Origin: Pseudo-nitzschia pungens
Taxonomy: Eukaryota; Bacillariophyta; Bacillariophyceae; Bacillariales; Bacillariaceae
Direction of reading: 5' to 3'
Length of the DNA: 64,000 nt
Assembly: GCA_037355855.1 (NCBI GenBank)
Contig: CM074762.1
Location: forward strand, 4,712,001 to 4,776,000
Position 1 is the first letter of the stretch, and the number at the start of each line of letters is the position of its first letter. Below are positions 1 through 11,922 of this stretch, one piece after another. Position numbers and translations under genes: made by a program. The notes below the pieces were generated by a model. That model saw only the letters and a program-made list of their open reading frames with translations. It did not search any database and was not told where the DNA came from.

Positions 1-866
1 CAGGGAGCTCTAAATAAACCAGAGCAATCCCACAAAATTGATAAACAACACCCGCAGAGGTGCTCTGGGGTTACAAAATATGAGCCTCCAGTCAACTGCT
101 GCAAATACACCCAAAATACAACGCCACGGCGGCAATAAAACCAATCCAGAGTGATGGCAACAATTAACCAAGCGTTCAACGAACGGCGGCTAAGACGCAG
201 CTAGCACCATTAGATGGAGCAGCAGCAACTGAGACACCTAAGGCCCTTAATAGGACCACGGTTGTCGACAAAAGAAAATAACAAACGGCGGAAAACCGAC
301 GTTTGTGTTGTTACAGGCGATACGATTCACAGACGAACGATCGCGAACAATCCAACGCAACGTCAACAAACCGATACAACACGGTCGACATTGCATCCAA
401 ACTAATAAACCTCACCATTCCCATGTGGTGGGTGAGGACTTCTTTTTAACAGCCAACAATGCTGGAACGCGAAGAGCTACATGCTTTCGTGGAGGCGAAG
501 GATGTGGACTACACCTACAGACTACGAGTTGTACAAGCTCCACAGGTTTGACAAAACCACTCCTCTCTTCTCTCCATTCTACAGAGGAGGATACAGCGCA
601 CTCCCTGCAGGTGGACATAGCCCAGTCAAATTATGGGCTGATTGCAACCTCATCATTCCCACGTGGTGGGTGAGGACTTCTTTCCTTTACTATTACAACC
701 TCATCATTCCCATGTGGTGGGTGAGGACTTCTAATAACAGCAGTATGGATCATAAGCCCGTTCCAACAGCAGTGATACTCCCTAGTCCAGCAGCTCATAA
801 TTAATGTGACTGTAACGATTGGAAAGGGATTGATTGAACCAATAGTGACATTCCCATGGAGGCGTA
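1..866 (+). mobile_element. 3' part of a non-autonomous LTR retroelement, no pol
   Basis: No long ORF. Bases 1-120 resemble 57119-57245 inside the gag-only element (shared words such as GAGGTGCTCTGG and ACTGCTGCAAATA). Bases 215-290 resemble the leader of the young gypsy element near 35560-35630 (GAGACACCTAAG, GTCGACAA). Just before position 867 stands CCATGGAGGCGTA, matching the segment directly before the 3' LTR at 40830. I infer an internal region that kept leader and 3' end but lost gag-pol. The left end lies outside the window. Confidence 0.6.
410..732 (+). repeat. Three interspersed copies of a ~34-bp unit
   Basis: Near-identical units begin at about 410, 648 and 699. Each contains CATTCCCAYGTGGTGGGTGA followed by GGACTTCT. 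The second and third are about 50 bp apart. They lie inside the non-autonomous retroelement remnant and code for nothing recognisable. Confidence 0.8.
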
Positions 867-1078
867 TGCCGTGCACCGAACCAACCCTAAATAAGAATAA
901 GGTTAAGGTTTGGATCAGAGCAAGATCGGCGATGAGCTGACTCAGCAGGGCTCGCTGACCACTCGCTCAATGCTCCATGAGAGAGCATCTCCACCACCTT
1001 CACTAATCATCTAATAGCTCACAATTACAATTTGCATATCACTACTATTCTAATCACTAGTAGACCCGGGGTATGGCA
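867..1078 (+). repeat. Diverged gypsy LTR (about 212 bp)
   Basis: Begins TGCCGTGCACC and ends GGGGTATGGCA, the same termini as the 189-bp LTRs at 35182 and 40830. The 3' half (AATTTGCATATCACTACTAT to ACTAGTAGACCC) is nearly the same; the 5' half is diverged and longer. It is the 3' LTR of the preceding remnant. Confidence 0.85.
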
Positions 1079-1606
1079 ACCGCCAGGGTCGGGTCATTGG
1101 TGTATAATATATACCATGACCGGATACCCGGCCCAAACAGTTACCAAACGTGCTAGCATAAGTGAGCTAGCACACGATTGGATATAATTAAGCGAAGCTA
1201 CGATACTCCGATACGCTACTCGTAGGATACAGTACCAGAGCTACAGGAGCTCTGTTATTATACGAGTTAGCGAGTTAGCGAATCGATGTCACGATACACG
1301 ATACAGAGCTGAGCGCTTTGGCTCAGCTCCCTTTTATTCACTCTTTCTTTTATACTCTAAAATAAACACACCTATCATGCCCTCCTTTACGACCGATTCC
1401 GATGTACCTCTAGGGAAGTGCCTTGTATTGCTTGAGCGTATGCAATAGACCTTGAACAGTCCACTGTAGACTCACGATTTGCCAGGACTTTATGTATTAT
1501 TATTGTTAAGGCTTTTCCTTATTTACAGACCAGTACGAGTCGAACTTATCTACAAGTCGATTGAGTTCCCCGAAGACCGCTGACGAGCGGATATCAACAC
1601 AATAAA
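1079..1606 (+). repeat. Dispersed repeat unit shared with the right end of the window
   Basis: Contains the same ordered words as 61740-61900 and 62618-62860: GAGCTAGCACACGATTGGAT, CAGAGCTGAG, TATTCACTCTTTCTTTT, ACTCTAAAATAAACAC, TCATGCCCTCC, GATGTACCTCTA, GCTGACGAGC. This copy lacks the MITE that splits the right-hand copy, so it represents the empty site. No coding potential seen. Confidence 0.75.
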
Positions 1607-2152
1607 GCAACTTACCAAGTACACTTCCAATCACTCTCCAACTTTTAAATTCGATATGCAGTTCACGTATATAGTTGAGAGTCAAGTAGTAAGTACCTTT
1701 TTCAGTTTACATCCATCTGCTGTCTGATATTGCTGATTCAAACTACCAGTGATCTGTGCCTTCCACCTGGAATATAAAATACAAAATCGGATCGTCCGTC
1801 CGTCATCCGTTTTATTTTAATTCAATTAAAAGCTTCCACTTGGAACCAAAATTTGGACCATCCATCCGAATAACTTACTTTATCTTCCATCCATCTAGAG
1901 TGAAAAGCAGTTACATATTCATAATCCTTGTAAAAAATTGGGCTAGATACAATATTCACATATGATTTTGTTACAATTTTTGATGGAGTTGTTATAGATT
2001 GAAGTGTAATAGTTTTTGTTAGTATTATGCAGTGAAAGTGGAAAAAAAAAAATTGAGGTTGAGGGAAATTTTTCTAAATTGGACCACACATGGAATATGA
2101 ATCACCGATTTTTAGCGATCGTGGCGTACCCCTTCTTATATTATGACCCCTG
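1607..2152 (-). mobile_element. Truncated hAT-like MITE, inverted relative to 61899-62609
   Basis: Reverse complement matches 61899 to about 62460 over most of its length. It ends at 2152 with TTATGACCCCTG, i.e. the CAGGGGTCATAA terminus. The other terminus is missing; the sequence runs directly into the dispersed repeat at about 1607. Short ORFs inside are repeat shadows. Confidence 0.75.
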
Positions 2153-3075
2153 GTATGAACAACATATGGTCAATACTGATCCCAGCAGTTCAGGAGTGCA
2201 GAGAGGCAGAAACATCATGAATCAAATACATGGTGATCCCAGTCTTTTGTGAGTGAATGGAGGCAGATACATCTGAAGGGCAACAAATACACAATGTTCA
2301 CGACAGACTGCAGGGAAAGCAAATTCATGATGGTCCCAGTTTTCCATTGGTGTAGGGAATTAAATACAGAATGATCCTTGTCTTCTATGTAGTAACGGGA
2401 GGCGAAGACACAATGATACCAATGCTTGGGGAGTGAAACAAATCAAGTGCATGATCATCCCAATTTTTTGTGAATGCAGGCATCTAAATACATGGTGCAG
2501 GAAATGAAATGATCCCAGTCTTTTGTGAGCGCATGAAATCAAAAAGTGATCCTGATTTTTCATGAGGGTAGAGACGCAAAAACATGATGTTTTTTGTCAG
2601 TGTGGGGAGTAAAATACACAGTGGGAGGAATCACAGTAGTCCTTATCTTTTCTCAACAAACCAAATGCATGGTGATTCCATTCTTTTGTGAGTGCAGGGA
2701 ATCAAATGCAAGATGATTGTGGTCTTCTATGATTATGAGAAATCAAGGACACAGGGCAGGGAATCAAACACATGATAGTTGCAGTCTTTTAGGAGTTAAA
2801 GAAACCAAATACAGAATGATCCTGGGTTTTTGTGACTGTGGGAGAGCAAATACATAGTGTAGGGAATCAAATTCACCATGATGCTGATCTTTCCTGATCA
2901 TCCAAAAAGAAGTACACAATACCCCACTGCTGCTGCTTGCATTTGTTGCAATCTTGAAGCTGGTGATTGAAACCAAGAACAACATGATCCTGGTCTTTTG
3001 GGGGTGAACAGAAACAAATACAGGATATTTTCCAAGTTTCCAACACATGAGCAAAACATGGAAACCATGAGAAGA
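2153..3075 (+). repeat. Degenerate minisatellite block
   Basis: Imperfect units of roughly 50-80 bp recur, built on ATGATCC, CAGTCTTTTGTGAG, GCAGGGAATCAAATACA. Spacing and sequence vary, so this is an old decayed array. It has no coding function. Confidence 0.7.
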
Positions 3076-4610
3076 CAGATTTTAATAATTCTCAAAAGAA
3101 ATCAGAGGCTTAACAAATTATCTAGGGACCCAAAATCAATTCTTACCCAATTGTAGGTTTTCCACAAAAAAATATTTGAGGTGGTACAGAAACAGTTGCT
3201 ACAAGTCCCTTGTGAATTGAGAATAAATGTAATGTGCCCAATTTTACATCACCAGTGCCAAAAATTCTTCCTGAGTTGGAGCATTATTATATTCCCTTAC
3301 AAGATGGCTAATTCACTGGAACATTATAGAAAAAAATTGAGAAAGTTTCTGTTTTGACGTAATTTTAACAGCTGTTTTTTGTTGTATACCCACTTTAACA
3401 GCTGTACAAGTAGAGTGTCCTCCACAATTGTCCTCAACAATTTTGTCCTCAACAGCTTGTCCTCAACAGTTATGTCCTCAACAGTTATGTCCTCAACAGT
3501 TTTGTCCTCAACCTCAACGCATCATTGAAAATATAGAAGAGCTGTTAGTGCCCTGAGATTTTTTATGGAAATTTTCAAAAAAAGTTTTTTCCATAATGTT
3601 CCTGGATAAAGCTCTATTTATGGGCATTGAAAATTCATTCTGAGTGCTCCATTTTTCATAAAAAAAAAGGAAATGTTGGTGCTCTACTAACAGTATGAAT
3701 ACCAAAAATATAGGAATTGTGTTTCTTTTAGGAAACAGATGTCTTGGAAGAGGTTGCAGTGATTTACTTTTTAAAGAATATGTTTTAGATGGTGTGTACC
3801 GTTGGTCATTTGATCTATGAAAAATTTGGCACACCTTGGATTCATTCTCAATTGATGCTCGATTGATGTTGGATTTGTAATAGGACTTATTTGGTTGCAA
3901 TAATTCTGTGAAGAAAGGTGGAAAAAGAGATATTTGTAAACAATTGCCCAGAACTCCTTTTTGAAAAAACTGAATAAGTGAATCTTCCTACTAGTAGCTA
4001 CACTGAAGATGCTCTTGTCCACTCTAAGAGTCCAAGACTAGAAGCAGGAGTAACGTAGCTGCTGGCCCTTTGGATTTTGGCACGTTGTCTCCTTCTATGA
4101 TGTAGGAAGCTAAAAAATAACCTGCCAATGCAATTGCTTTGGTTGCATGAGACATATTCTAGAGCAAATTCTTCATATACTTCCTTGTTGGATCAATCCA
4201 AAACTTGTCTTCCTCTGGTAATCTTTCAGGATGTCTGTACTATCTTTGCATCAAAGAACTGAAAAGAACCTACTAGTTTCTTCTTTCGTAAACATCATTT
4301 TCTCATGTTGGAGGGCGCATGGACCAAAAAAGCCACTGTTTCAAAAAAAAATGTCTGATGGCAAGATTGCCTATCATAGTGTAAAATATCTAATTTATAC
4401 TCTCAACCCAACTAGCAAGATTGCACCTAGTGCAGATGCTAACGGGGCTCACAGAGTGCTTGCCTATCATAATCATCTTGACGACTTCCCGCAAAAGTTA
4501 CTCTATGCTATGTGACCCGTATCTCACACATTTCCAGGGAACCAAAAATTATTTTATAATCTATTGTACACAAATTCCTACGTCTACAATGTGCGCACTG
4601 TCCTGACATA
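3076..4610. other. AT-rich spacer without a recognisable gene
   Basis: Only short ORFs with frequent stops in all frames. Minus-strand peptides around 3771-4022 look weakly protein-like but are interrupted and match no family I know; they may be a decayed gene. It also contains the short tandem array at 3415-3515. Confidence 0.5.
3415..3515 (+). repeat. Tandem array of ~17-bp units (TGTCCTCAACAGTTA)
   Basis: About six head-to-tail units of TGTCCTCAACAGTTA-type sequence with small variations (CAACAATT, CAACAGCT, CAACAGTT). Confidence 0.9.
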
Positions 4611-6017
4611 TTATGCTTGGGTGTATTCATCCGCAATGTGGTCTTCCGATTTGTTGGAACTCTCGTTTTTATGCTCTTGTGCTCCACGGGAGCTTCCGAA
4701 TCCGTCGTCATTCACATCGCGAGCACAAAATTCCACTGTGGTTTCTTTCTGGTTTGGACCATTTTCCTGATTTTCAACGTCAAGGAACTCAGAAGTTTCG
4801 ATCCCACTATTGTAGGAGCCGCGACTATGGTCCGAATCCTTTGTACGATTCCGCGGAATGTTCGACCCCAACTCGATCTCTCGTGATCTAGTGTCGGATG
4901 TCTCCGAATCAAAGTTTTGGCCCATTGATAAACTATTTGCGGAGGCTCGTTCGGCAATATCTTGTTCCAATTTTTTGGTTGCTTGTCCTTGTCTTTCTTG
5001 CTTTGCCTGCAACTCCTCCCTCTCTTTTTCTTCGTTCTCGCGTCGTTCCATTTCTGCCAGCGCGCGCTTCCACGCTTCTCCATGTGCAATTTTTTGGTCA
5101 TCGATCTTTGTTCCCGGGACGAACCAATGTCGGCATACCGGGCAGCGTTTCTTGCCTTTACTGAGCCATTGCATCAGGCATTCTTTGTGAAATGCATGCG
5201 GACACTGCAAATCGCTCCAGACGACGTAGTCGCCTACACCGTATTCCTCAATGCACAAAGTGCAAGTGCCATCAACGAATCGACCCTTACTGGGTAGTCT
5301 CAGATACAACGCAGCGTTTTCATCTTCTTCGTCACAAGAAATACAATTGCAATCTTTGCGCTTTTTTGAATTTTCGCCAATCTCTTCGGTATCCGAGTCC
5401 ATGAATTCGTCATCTTCGTCTTTCAAGGTTTGATGTCTCCCATTTTGGACCTCGATAGTCGCTTCGTCAACCGATCCATCGTAAGCGAGCGAGGCCTTGC
5501 TTTTGGCATGGAACAAGTCCGAGTTGGTGACAACCTATTTCAAAAAGAAGGGAAAAACGACAAGTTCCAAATCCAAATCAGTAGAATGATCAGAACAGCG
5601 TCGTTGTCAAAGAGACAATCCTGATGACATTGACGTGCCGGAGAGAACAACGCGAGATTTGGATCCATACCAAAAGCAAAGCCACTTCCCCACTTTCTTT
5701 CTTACCATTGTGCAAGGTCTCATATAGTACTCATACCACATCCGTCTTTCCTTGCGCTTGACAACACGTTCTCGTTCGCGTTCTTCTTCGTTGAGCCGAC
5801 GTTGGAGGGCCTCTGCCAATACCCGATCTGCGTAATATTGTTCCGAGTATTCAACATCTTCTCTTCCCCGTCGCCGTCGGCAAAATATCTTTTCGCAAAA
5901 AGATCCCGACGAGTTGTTGAGGTTGTTGATGTATTGTCGACAGCTACAGATCAAGACAATCAACACAGACAACACTGTGGCGGAGAAAAAAAATACCAAT
6001 CCAATTTGCTCGCTCAT
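4611..6017 (-). CDS. Membrane-anchored RING-H2 finger protein (probable E3 ubiquitin ligase), two exons
   Basis: Exon 1 is 6017-5706 and exon 2 is 5534-4611. The 171-bp intron starts GTAAGAAAG and ends GAAATAG, phase 0, giving about 411 residues. An ATG at 6017 is chosen because the frame upstream of it offers only GTG. Residues 5-25 (IGLVFFFSATVLSVLIVLIC) form one membrane segment, followed by a basic stretch. An acidic linker precedes a RING-H2 domain at about 195-238: CTLC, then CPHAFHKEC, MQWL and CPVC, with the usual ligand spacing. After it come a charged Glu/Arg/Lys-rich probable coiled coil and a polar tail. RING-H2 proteins bind E2 enzymes and direct ubiquitination; the anchor suggests an endomembrane location. 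The substrate is unknown. Confidence 0.85.
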
Positions 6018-7189
6018 TCTGATCTTCTGTTGTGAAGGGGATTGGGATAGCGATGTTTGACTGAGATGAATTGACACGAGAATGCTTGGTTGTTTTGTTT
6101 AAATTGTAGCTCCAATAGTAATGTCAATCCTTCTTCAATGCACTTCGATATTCTGTTGTGCGTTACTTTGGACTTTGTACACGATACCAGAATTGTCTTC
6201 AATATTATTTCTGCAGTGATCCATTACGAAGTGGATGGATGAACAAGTCGCAAGGAAAAACCATTAAAAATTGTTGGTCGCGTCTCGTTGTACAATTACC
6301 ACTTACCCGAACGCGGTCATATGAGTAAGGTTACCGGAGACTCGTAACAGATATCGTAAGCTAGTATGACTTCTTTTGGTTCCGGTTAACTTACCCCTTC
6401 TGCACAGCATTCATACCGGTAAGTTATGAGTACCGGCATGAGGTAAAGTACGTAGCGTACGAGTACCGTGCTTCTCAAAACGTGAAAATTTATTGAAACA
6501 TGTCATAAACTGAACTATTCATAGTGTTGAAGGCTTAAATAATGAACGAAGACATCAGGTCTGACACGAAGAAGAATACCATCCTGAAATAGAAGGTGTT
6601 CTCTCCGTAAATCTCACACCACTTGTTGAAGAAAGACAATGATTGCTTATCAATTCGTATTTATTTCGTTCGATTACAAAGAGTTGATCGTGATTGACGA
6701 ATATTCTCTTCGCGCATCTAGAACCATACGGTAAGTTAATGTACGAGTAAATTACCTAGACAATTTTTCCCGATTGATTCCCAGTTTCCGAGAAGTTCCT
6801 TTACTTCTGACACCCGGATAAGAGCAATGTGCTACAGTACCGTTACAGCGCCGACGGGTTTTTCAATCATAAGGATGTAATAAGCCCGATACCAATTGTC
6901 GAGAACCTGGTTCGCTTGATTACCAGCGTTGAAAAATAATAGTGCGGGAGAGACTGCATCATAAGAAGTATTGGTACTACTATCTTGTAACACAATGATA
7001 CAAATAATACGAGTATTTATACCATATTGGTAACGTTACTTACTGGAATCATTAATTAAAAAATATGAATAACTCCGATACAAGACTGAAAAGGAATTAT
7101 GGCACACGTGACAAGTCGTCCTGTCAAATTTGAGGTTTCGGGAATGAATCATCTCTGAGACTACTAGTAACGAAATTCATCGTGTAGAT
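6018..7189. other. Spacer, no gene seen
   Basis: AT-rich, no long ORF. It holds several copies of the spacer word family (GTAAGGTTACCGG near 6325, GGTAAGTTA near 6418) and probably the promoter of the RING gene. No defined promoter element can be assigned. Confidence 0.5.
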
Positions 7190-8440
7190 TTTTGAGAAAG
7201 ACTAATCGTATCAGTCAACTTCAGTTGGATTCACTGTTTCCTGAAGTCATTTTTACACCTAGAGAGTTACTAGGGGTTACTAAGAGTAAAATGAAGTCCC
7301 ACAATCATCGGCATTGTGATGTATGGATCAGCGAAAAGAAGACCAAATTCAAATGGAACCAACTGTTCGAACTGGCAAGAAAAGCCTCCACGGAACTCCA
7401 GAAAGGAACAGAAGTATCCCTGATACAAAGTGAACTAGTAGTAGTAAGGGCAAAGGAAGTGGATGAAGCAAGATTCGCCTTTGAAGAGGTCGAAAAAGGG
7501 GAAACCGAACGGTTTGGGTAAAGAAGAAGATGACAGTGATTGGGACATCTCATTCGTAATCCCAAAAGAATGGGACTGCAATCATGTCAATTTCCACTCC
7601 AAATTTTACTCTTAGAGTGTTGTTACTGCTAGAGATTTCAGTGCAGGAACAGACATCATGAACACCTATCTACAAGACCCTGACTGCAACAAGAAACTGA
7701 ACTTGACATCAAAATCTTATGCAGACAGAATCATAGTACTCATGAAGTACACTTCCAAGCTTCATGGCATCAGTAGTGGTTGGAAATAGAAAAATGTGTG
7801 ATTCTCACTATTCCACTACATACCTTTCCAACACCATGGATGGAGGACGATGGTAAAATCTGTAGAGGAATTCAAGAAGATACTACTACTGTTTGGTTCC
7901 TGGTAGACCACATGATCAGCTGCCTCAAAATGCAGTCTATGAGAACAAACAAAAACAACAAGCAACAATCACTGCTGGAGACCTCCTGACAGTTCTGACA
8001 ACAACAATTTCAATGTTAAACAAACCAGAAACAACAAGGGTGACCCTACTAACAACAAGGGGAAATCCACCAAGGTCACAACCATGACTGTTCCGAACGC
8101 CCCAAACTTGGTTCTCCAAGAACTACAATGAGGGCAATGGCAGCAACAACATCAAACAAGGATCTGCTCCTGGTAACAACAAATCCTTCAAACCTCATCT
8201 CAAAGCCACAATCATACCACACCAATTAGAGTAGTAGTGGCCAAACCAAAAAAAGGATCAATCAAGAACTTATTTGGTTCCCATGAGTCAAACACAAGCA
8301 ATCACCACGCGTCCAGCTCCACAGGACACGGATGCCAGCGCAGGAGCAATGCTGCCTGGTGGGACATAGCAAGGTGGAAATCTCCCAGAGAAAGAGGGGA
8401 AGTAAGAACCCACAGGATGTTATGAATGAAAGACTTCAAT
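7190..8440 (+). pseudogene. Decayed gag of the gag-only LTR element family
   Basis: Broken frames on the plus strand match the Gag at 55651-56753. Around 7715-7920 the peptides read ADRI..LMKYTSKLHG, then LHTFPTPWMEDD and FLVDHM. In the intact family these are ANRM..LFKYTAKLQG, LHSFPNEWIEDY and FIVDHM. Near 8080 GHNHDCSERPK parallels GHDHDWSECPR, the Cys/His knuckle-like motif. Nucleotide similarity continues after gag (AGCTCCACAGGAC near 8316 against AGCTCCACTGGAC near 56796). Stops and frame changes separate the blocks (for example a TAG near 7788). No LTRs are recognisable. The 7192-7521 frame may be its 5' part, but I see no similarity there. Confidence 0.75.
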
Positions 8441-9473
8441 TCTCCCAACAAGAGACGCAATTGGACAAGGGTACAAAGAGACCGGGTACAACCGCCGACG
8501 CAAAGACTATCCAATCGATTCCAAGAATTGATCACGGGACAGCGGTAACAAAAGGACACACTATGTCTCTGACAAGGTATTGATCCACCGGAACAGCAGA
8601 AATATTTCAAAGCAATCGCACTAATTCCAATGACAGCACCCAGATAGGTGCGCTGGAGCAAAGTTATTTTTCAAAAACTGCTGTGGACTATTGAATACTG
8701 GAAATGCAGCGAATAAATCGATCATCGAATCGAAATTGATCTCCGGATAGATAAAATAAAGTATTGTTCAGCAACAGCAGTTTGTTGTATTACAATGTGA
8801 CTTTGACCATCCTGTTCAACCCTACTAATATTTCTCGTGTGAAGTTATTTCCACCAAATCCTTGGCTCCACGCGATGACAAATCGGGAATCCTCGCACAT
8901 GGGATTGGTTCGACGCAAGAAGCATTGGGGGTGGGAGACGTGCAAAACTCGGTCGCATTCCAAAAAACTTACACCAAAGGAAACAAACGAAACGCATTCG
9001 GGAATTGTTGCAATGCGTGCGCGCAAATTGTTACAGCACTTTGCATCGATTGATTGAGCCAGTCCACGATCGTGTTCTAGTTTATCGGAATAGATCCGAA
9101 TCGAATTGAATCGAATTGAATCGAATTGAATCTCGAATCGAATCGAATCGAAGCGTGATCCTTATTTGGCAAGATGGTCGGTAAATAGATGGTTCGTTTC
9201 GCTCTGCTTTGGAACCCAACCCAATCAGAGCTTTGCCCGCTACGCCGTCCTCGGAATCCAACGCGGTTTCTTGGCCGGTCTCCACCAGTCGTTGTGAATC
9301 CTCCTAGCTAAAGCGTTGTTCGGGCACATTCCGTGAAACGTGGGAACGAACCACTATCGCCCAGAGTGCCACTGTAGATAGATAACCCAACCAATGGTTG
9401 TGGAGAAACGGGGAGAACTTCGAGTGCGTAGTACGTACGTACGTACGTACCTGCAGCACTCGAAACCTCCTCT
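8441..9473. other. Spacer with pentanucleotide repeat
   Basis: No gene recognised. It contains an array of GAATT/GAATC units at about 9093-9151, and (GTAC)n at about 9431-9450 just 3' of the transporter gene. Confidence 0.6.
9093..9151. repeat. Pentanucleotide microsatellite (GAATC/GAATT)
   Basis: Twelve or so consecutive 5-bp units of CGAAT/TGAAT type. It is one of many pentanucleotide arrays in this window. Confidence 0.95.
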
Positions 9474-11768
9474 TCACACGTTTTGTTTCCGAACCCATCG
9501 AAGACTTATCGCAGACAGCAGAAAGTATGCGGTAGAAAGGGACAGGAGGAACGCGTATCCACGAATAGTGTAATCCTGGTTCTCTGCTACCCCCGAGGAC
9601 CCAAACAGGTACAGCAAGGGTCCACCGATCATCGGACCAATTCCAGAACCCAAGAAAGCGGCAACGCCCCATATTCCTAGCAACTGTGCATTGCCCCCGG
9701 ACGGTCCGTCGTGATAGTCGGTCGGAAGTGTGTCGATAGCAAGCGATGTTTCCATTGTCAAATAAGCACCTTCGGAGACCGCAGCAGCAATCACAACCGA
9801 ATCATGAAGAGACCAATGGTCAACGCGTTCGTCAGCCGCGAGGTCGGTCCGAAATGCAACAAATCAAACGCAGCGCAACGAAACCAACACGGAACGATCC
9901 ATCACAGTTCGATTCGATTCGATTCGAAAAACATGCTTGCTTACCGTTGGCCGCCCCGAAACAAAAACACAGAATCGTCATGGCGTTCATGGTCTCGGCG
10001 GAGATCATGGCCAGGGTGATGGCTCCCAGCAGCGTGCAGGCAATGTACACAAAGGGTTTTCGGCGGCCCCCGCAGTATTGGTCGGAGATCCACCCGACGG
10101 GGTAGCACACGAGCGCGCCGGCTACCTGGCTGACCACCGCGAGGTTGGCCACGGCCGCTTCCGGATCGTTTCGGACGCCGATGATGTCGTGCACAAAGTA
10201 CAAAAAGAAGGTCTGGACCGACGACCCGCAATAGTAAAAGAGCCGGCTGACCGTCACCACAAAAAAGTCGTGGTTCTCGACAACGTCGATCGTGAAAGTG
10301 GCCTTGAGGGTGTTTCGGTCCATGGCGACGATGGGGTCGTACAGCATGTTCTTGATGAGCACAAAGGGGCCCAGGATGAGCCGCCGGCGCCGTCGCCGGC
10401 GCTGGCTCTTTGTCAGTTCGTGGCTGTTTCGCGAAAGGGAATCCGCTCGCTCCTTGGCGCGGCGGCTCCGCGAGATCTCGAGCCGCTCCACGAAGACCTT
10501 CACGTCCTTGTCGTGGGCGTAGAGTGCCGTCACTATCGTCGTCAGAACCTGGTTCCACGGAGCACAGCAGAACACACGAGTTTGGTTTCGGAGGCAAAAC
10601 AAACAACCGCGGACGGCGTATGTGAGAATCCCGCTGGTGCCTGTTTTTGCAGTTGCAGTTGTCGTTGCAGTAGCAGTTGCTGATCCGTTGCATGCCACAA
10701 ACCGCCGGAACCATCCACCCACCCACCCATCCAACCAGCAATGTCTTACCACGATGCAAATATACAGGCCGTACATGTCTTCTATGATTCCGTTGAAGTA
10801 CAGATGAAAGTATCCAAACCCGGCGAGCGACCCGGTCACGAGAAGAAAGGCCAGGATCCCGTTGGCCATGCCGGTCTGGGAATGTGGGACCTGGTCCGGA
10901 ATGAGGGCAATCATCATCGGCGTAGGTGATGTTGAGACCGATCATGTGGAAAAAGAAAAAGACCGCGTAGGGAATCCACAGCTTGTGATAGGACTCGACG
11001 TACTCGCCCAGCAGCCCAAACACACTGAGCACCGAACCCAGCACCAGGTAGGGCATTCGCTGCCCGAGCTGGAACTGCCGCGGGGGCCGGTAGGTGTCGC
11101 TGAGCATTCCCGCCAGTGGCGAGACCAGCTGGGTGAACCCCGAGATAAGCACGAAGCAACCGAGTGCGACCTGGACGCAGTGGAATGGAATGGAATGGAA
11201 TGAAAAGAGATGAAGTCCAATGCAACACAATGCAACGCACCAACAAAATGAAGGAAAACGAACCAGTCACGAATCATGAGTGTGTTGCGCGAAAAGGGTC
11301 TCGCCAGAGAGCAAACAACCGAGCCAAACAACCGCCCAACGCCATTTTGAGCGTTGCATGGCTTCGTTTGTATGGCGCGGTTCGTACGCAGGTAGCATTT
11401 CCAATGCAATGCAATGCAATGCAATCCAATCCCCTCCGATCCGATCCAACAATAGAATAGTACACCGGTACGCATAGATCTTACGCTCTTTGGGATGGTG
11501 GGGATCTGCTGTTCGATCCGTTCGCACTCGACCGGCAGCGTGATGAGAAAGAGCGTCGTCATGACACACCCATACGCGAACGCCGTGGACAGGATGCACG
11601 CGATGGTCCAGACCGAGAGGAGCTCTTCCTCGTCTCCGTCATTGTTTTTGTTGTTGTTGTTTTTGCCGTTGCGTTCGGAAGCCTCCCTCGCGCAAGAGTC
11701 GTCCGGCGACGTTGTCGTCCACAATCGTTGCGCCTCCTGGCTGCTGGTGTCCGAGACATCGTCCCAGC

Positions 11769-11799
<31 letters not shown>

Positions 11800-11922
11800 G
11801 TAACCGCCAATTCCCGGAGGAATCTCGCTTCCTCGGGGGCCACCATCGGCCGGAAACAACAACGAGGTCGTCTCGTTTGTGTTGGTTCCGAGCACCATTC
11901 CGATTGATTGAGATTCCTTCAT
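9474..11922 (-). CDS. Major facilitator superfamily transporter, four exons, one frameshift
   Basis: Exons read 11922-11485, 11170-10750, 10548-9945 and 9769-9474. All introns are GT-AG (donors GTAAGATC, GTAAGACA, GTAAGCAA). Junctions restore MFS-like sequence, for example GAAN-G-AYLTMETSLAIDTLP across intron 3. The product would be about 585 residues: an acidic disordered N-terminus with poly-Asp, then repeated hydrophobic helices. A basic central loop (SQRRRRRRR) sits between the two six-helix halves. WISDQYCGGRRKPF resembles the conserved loop-8/9 MFS motif. Exon 2 is 421 bp, one base too long: the frame changes near 10918-10920 between NITYA and MIALIPD. This is either an assembly/allelic single-base insertion or a disabling mutation. 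The substrate is not predictable; resemblance to sugar/cation symporters is only general. Confidence 0.85.

Noticed and set aside
1756..1965. Plus frame of 69 codons, and the similar minus frame at 62081-62317
   Set aside because: Both fall in the MITE family copies; AT-rich shadow translation.
4231..4515. 94-codon plus frame in the AT-rich spacer
   Set aside because: No motif, no supported start context, and a neighbouring decayed region; insufficient evidence.
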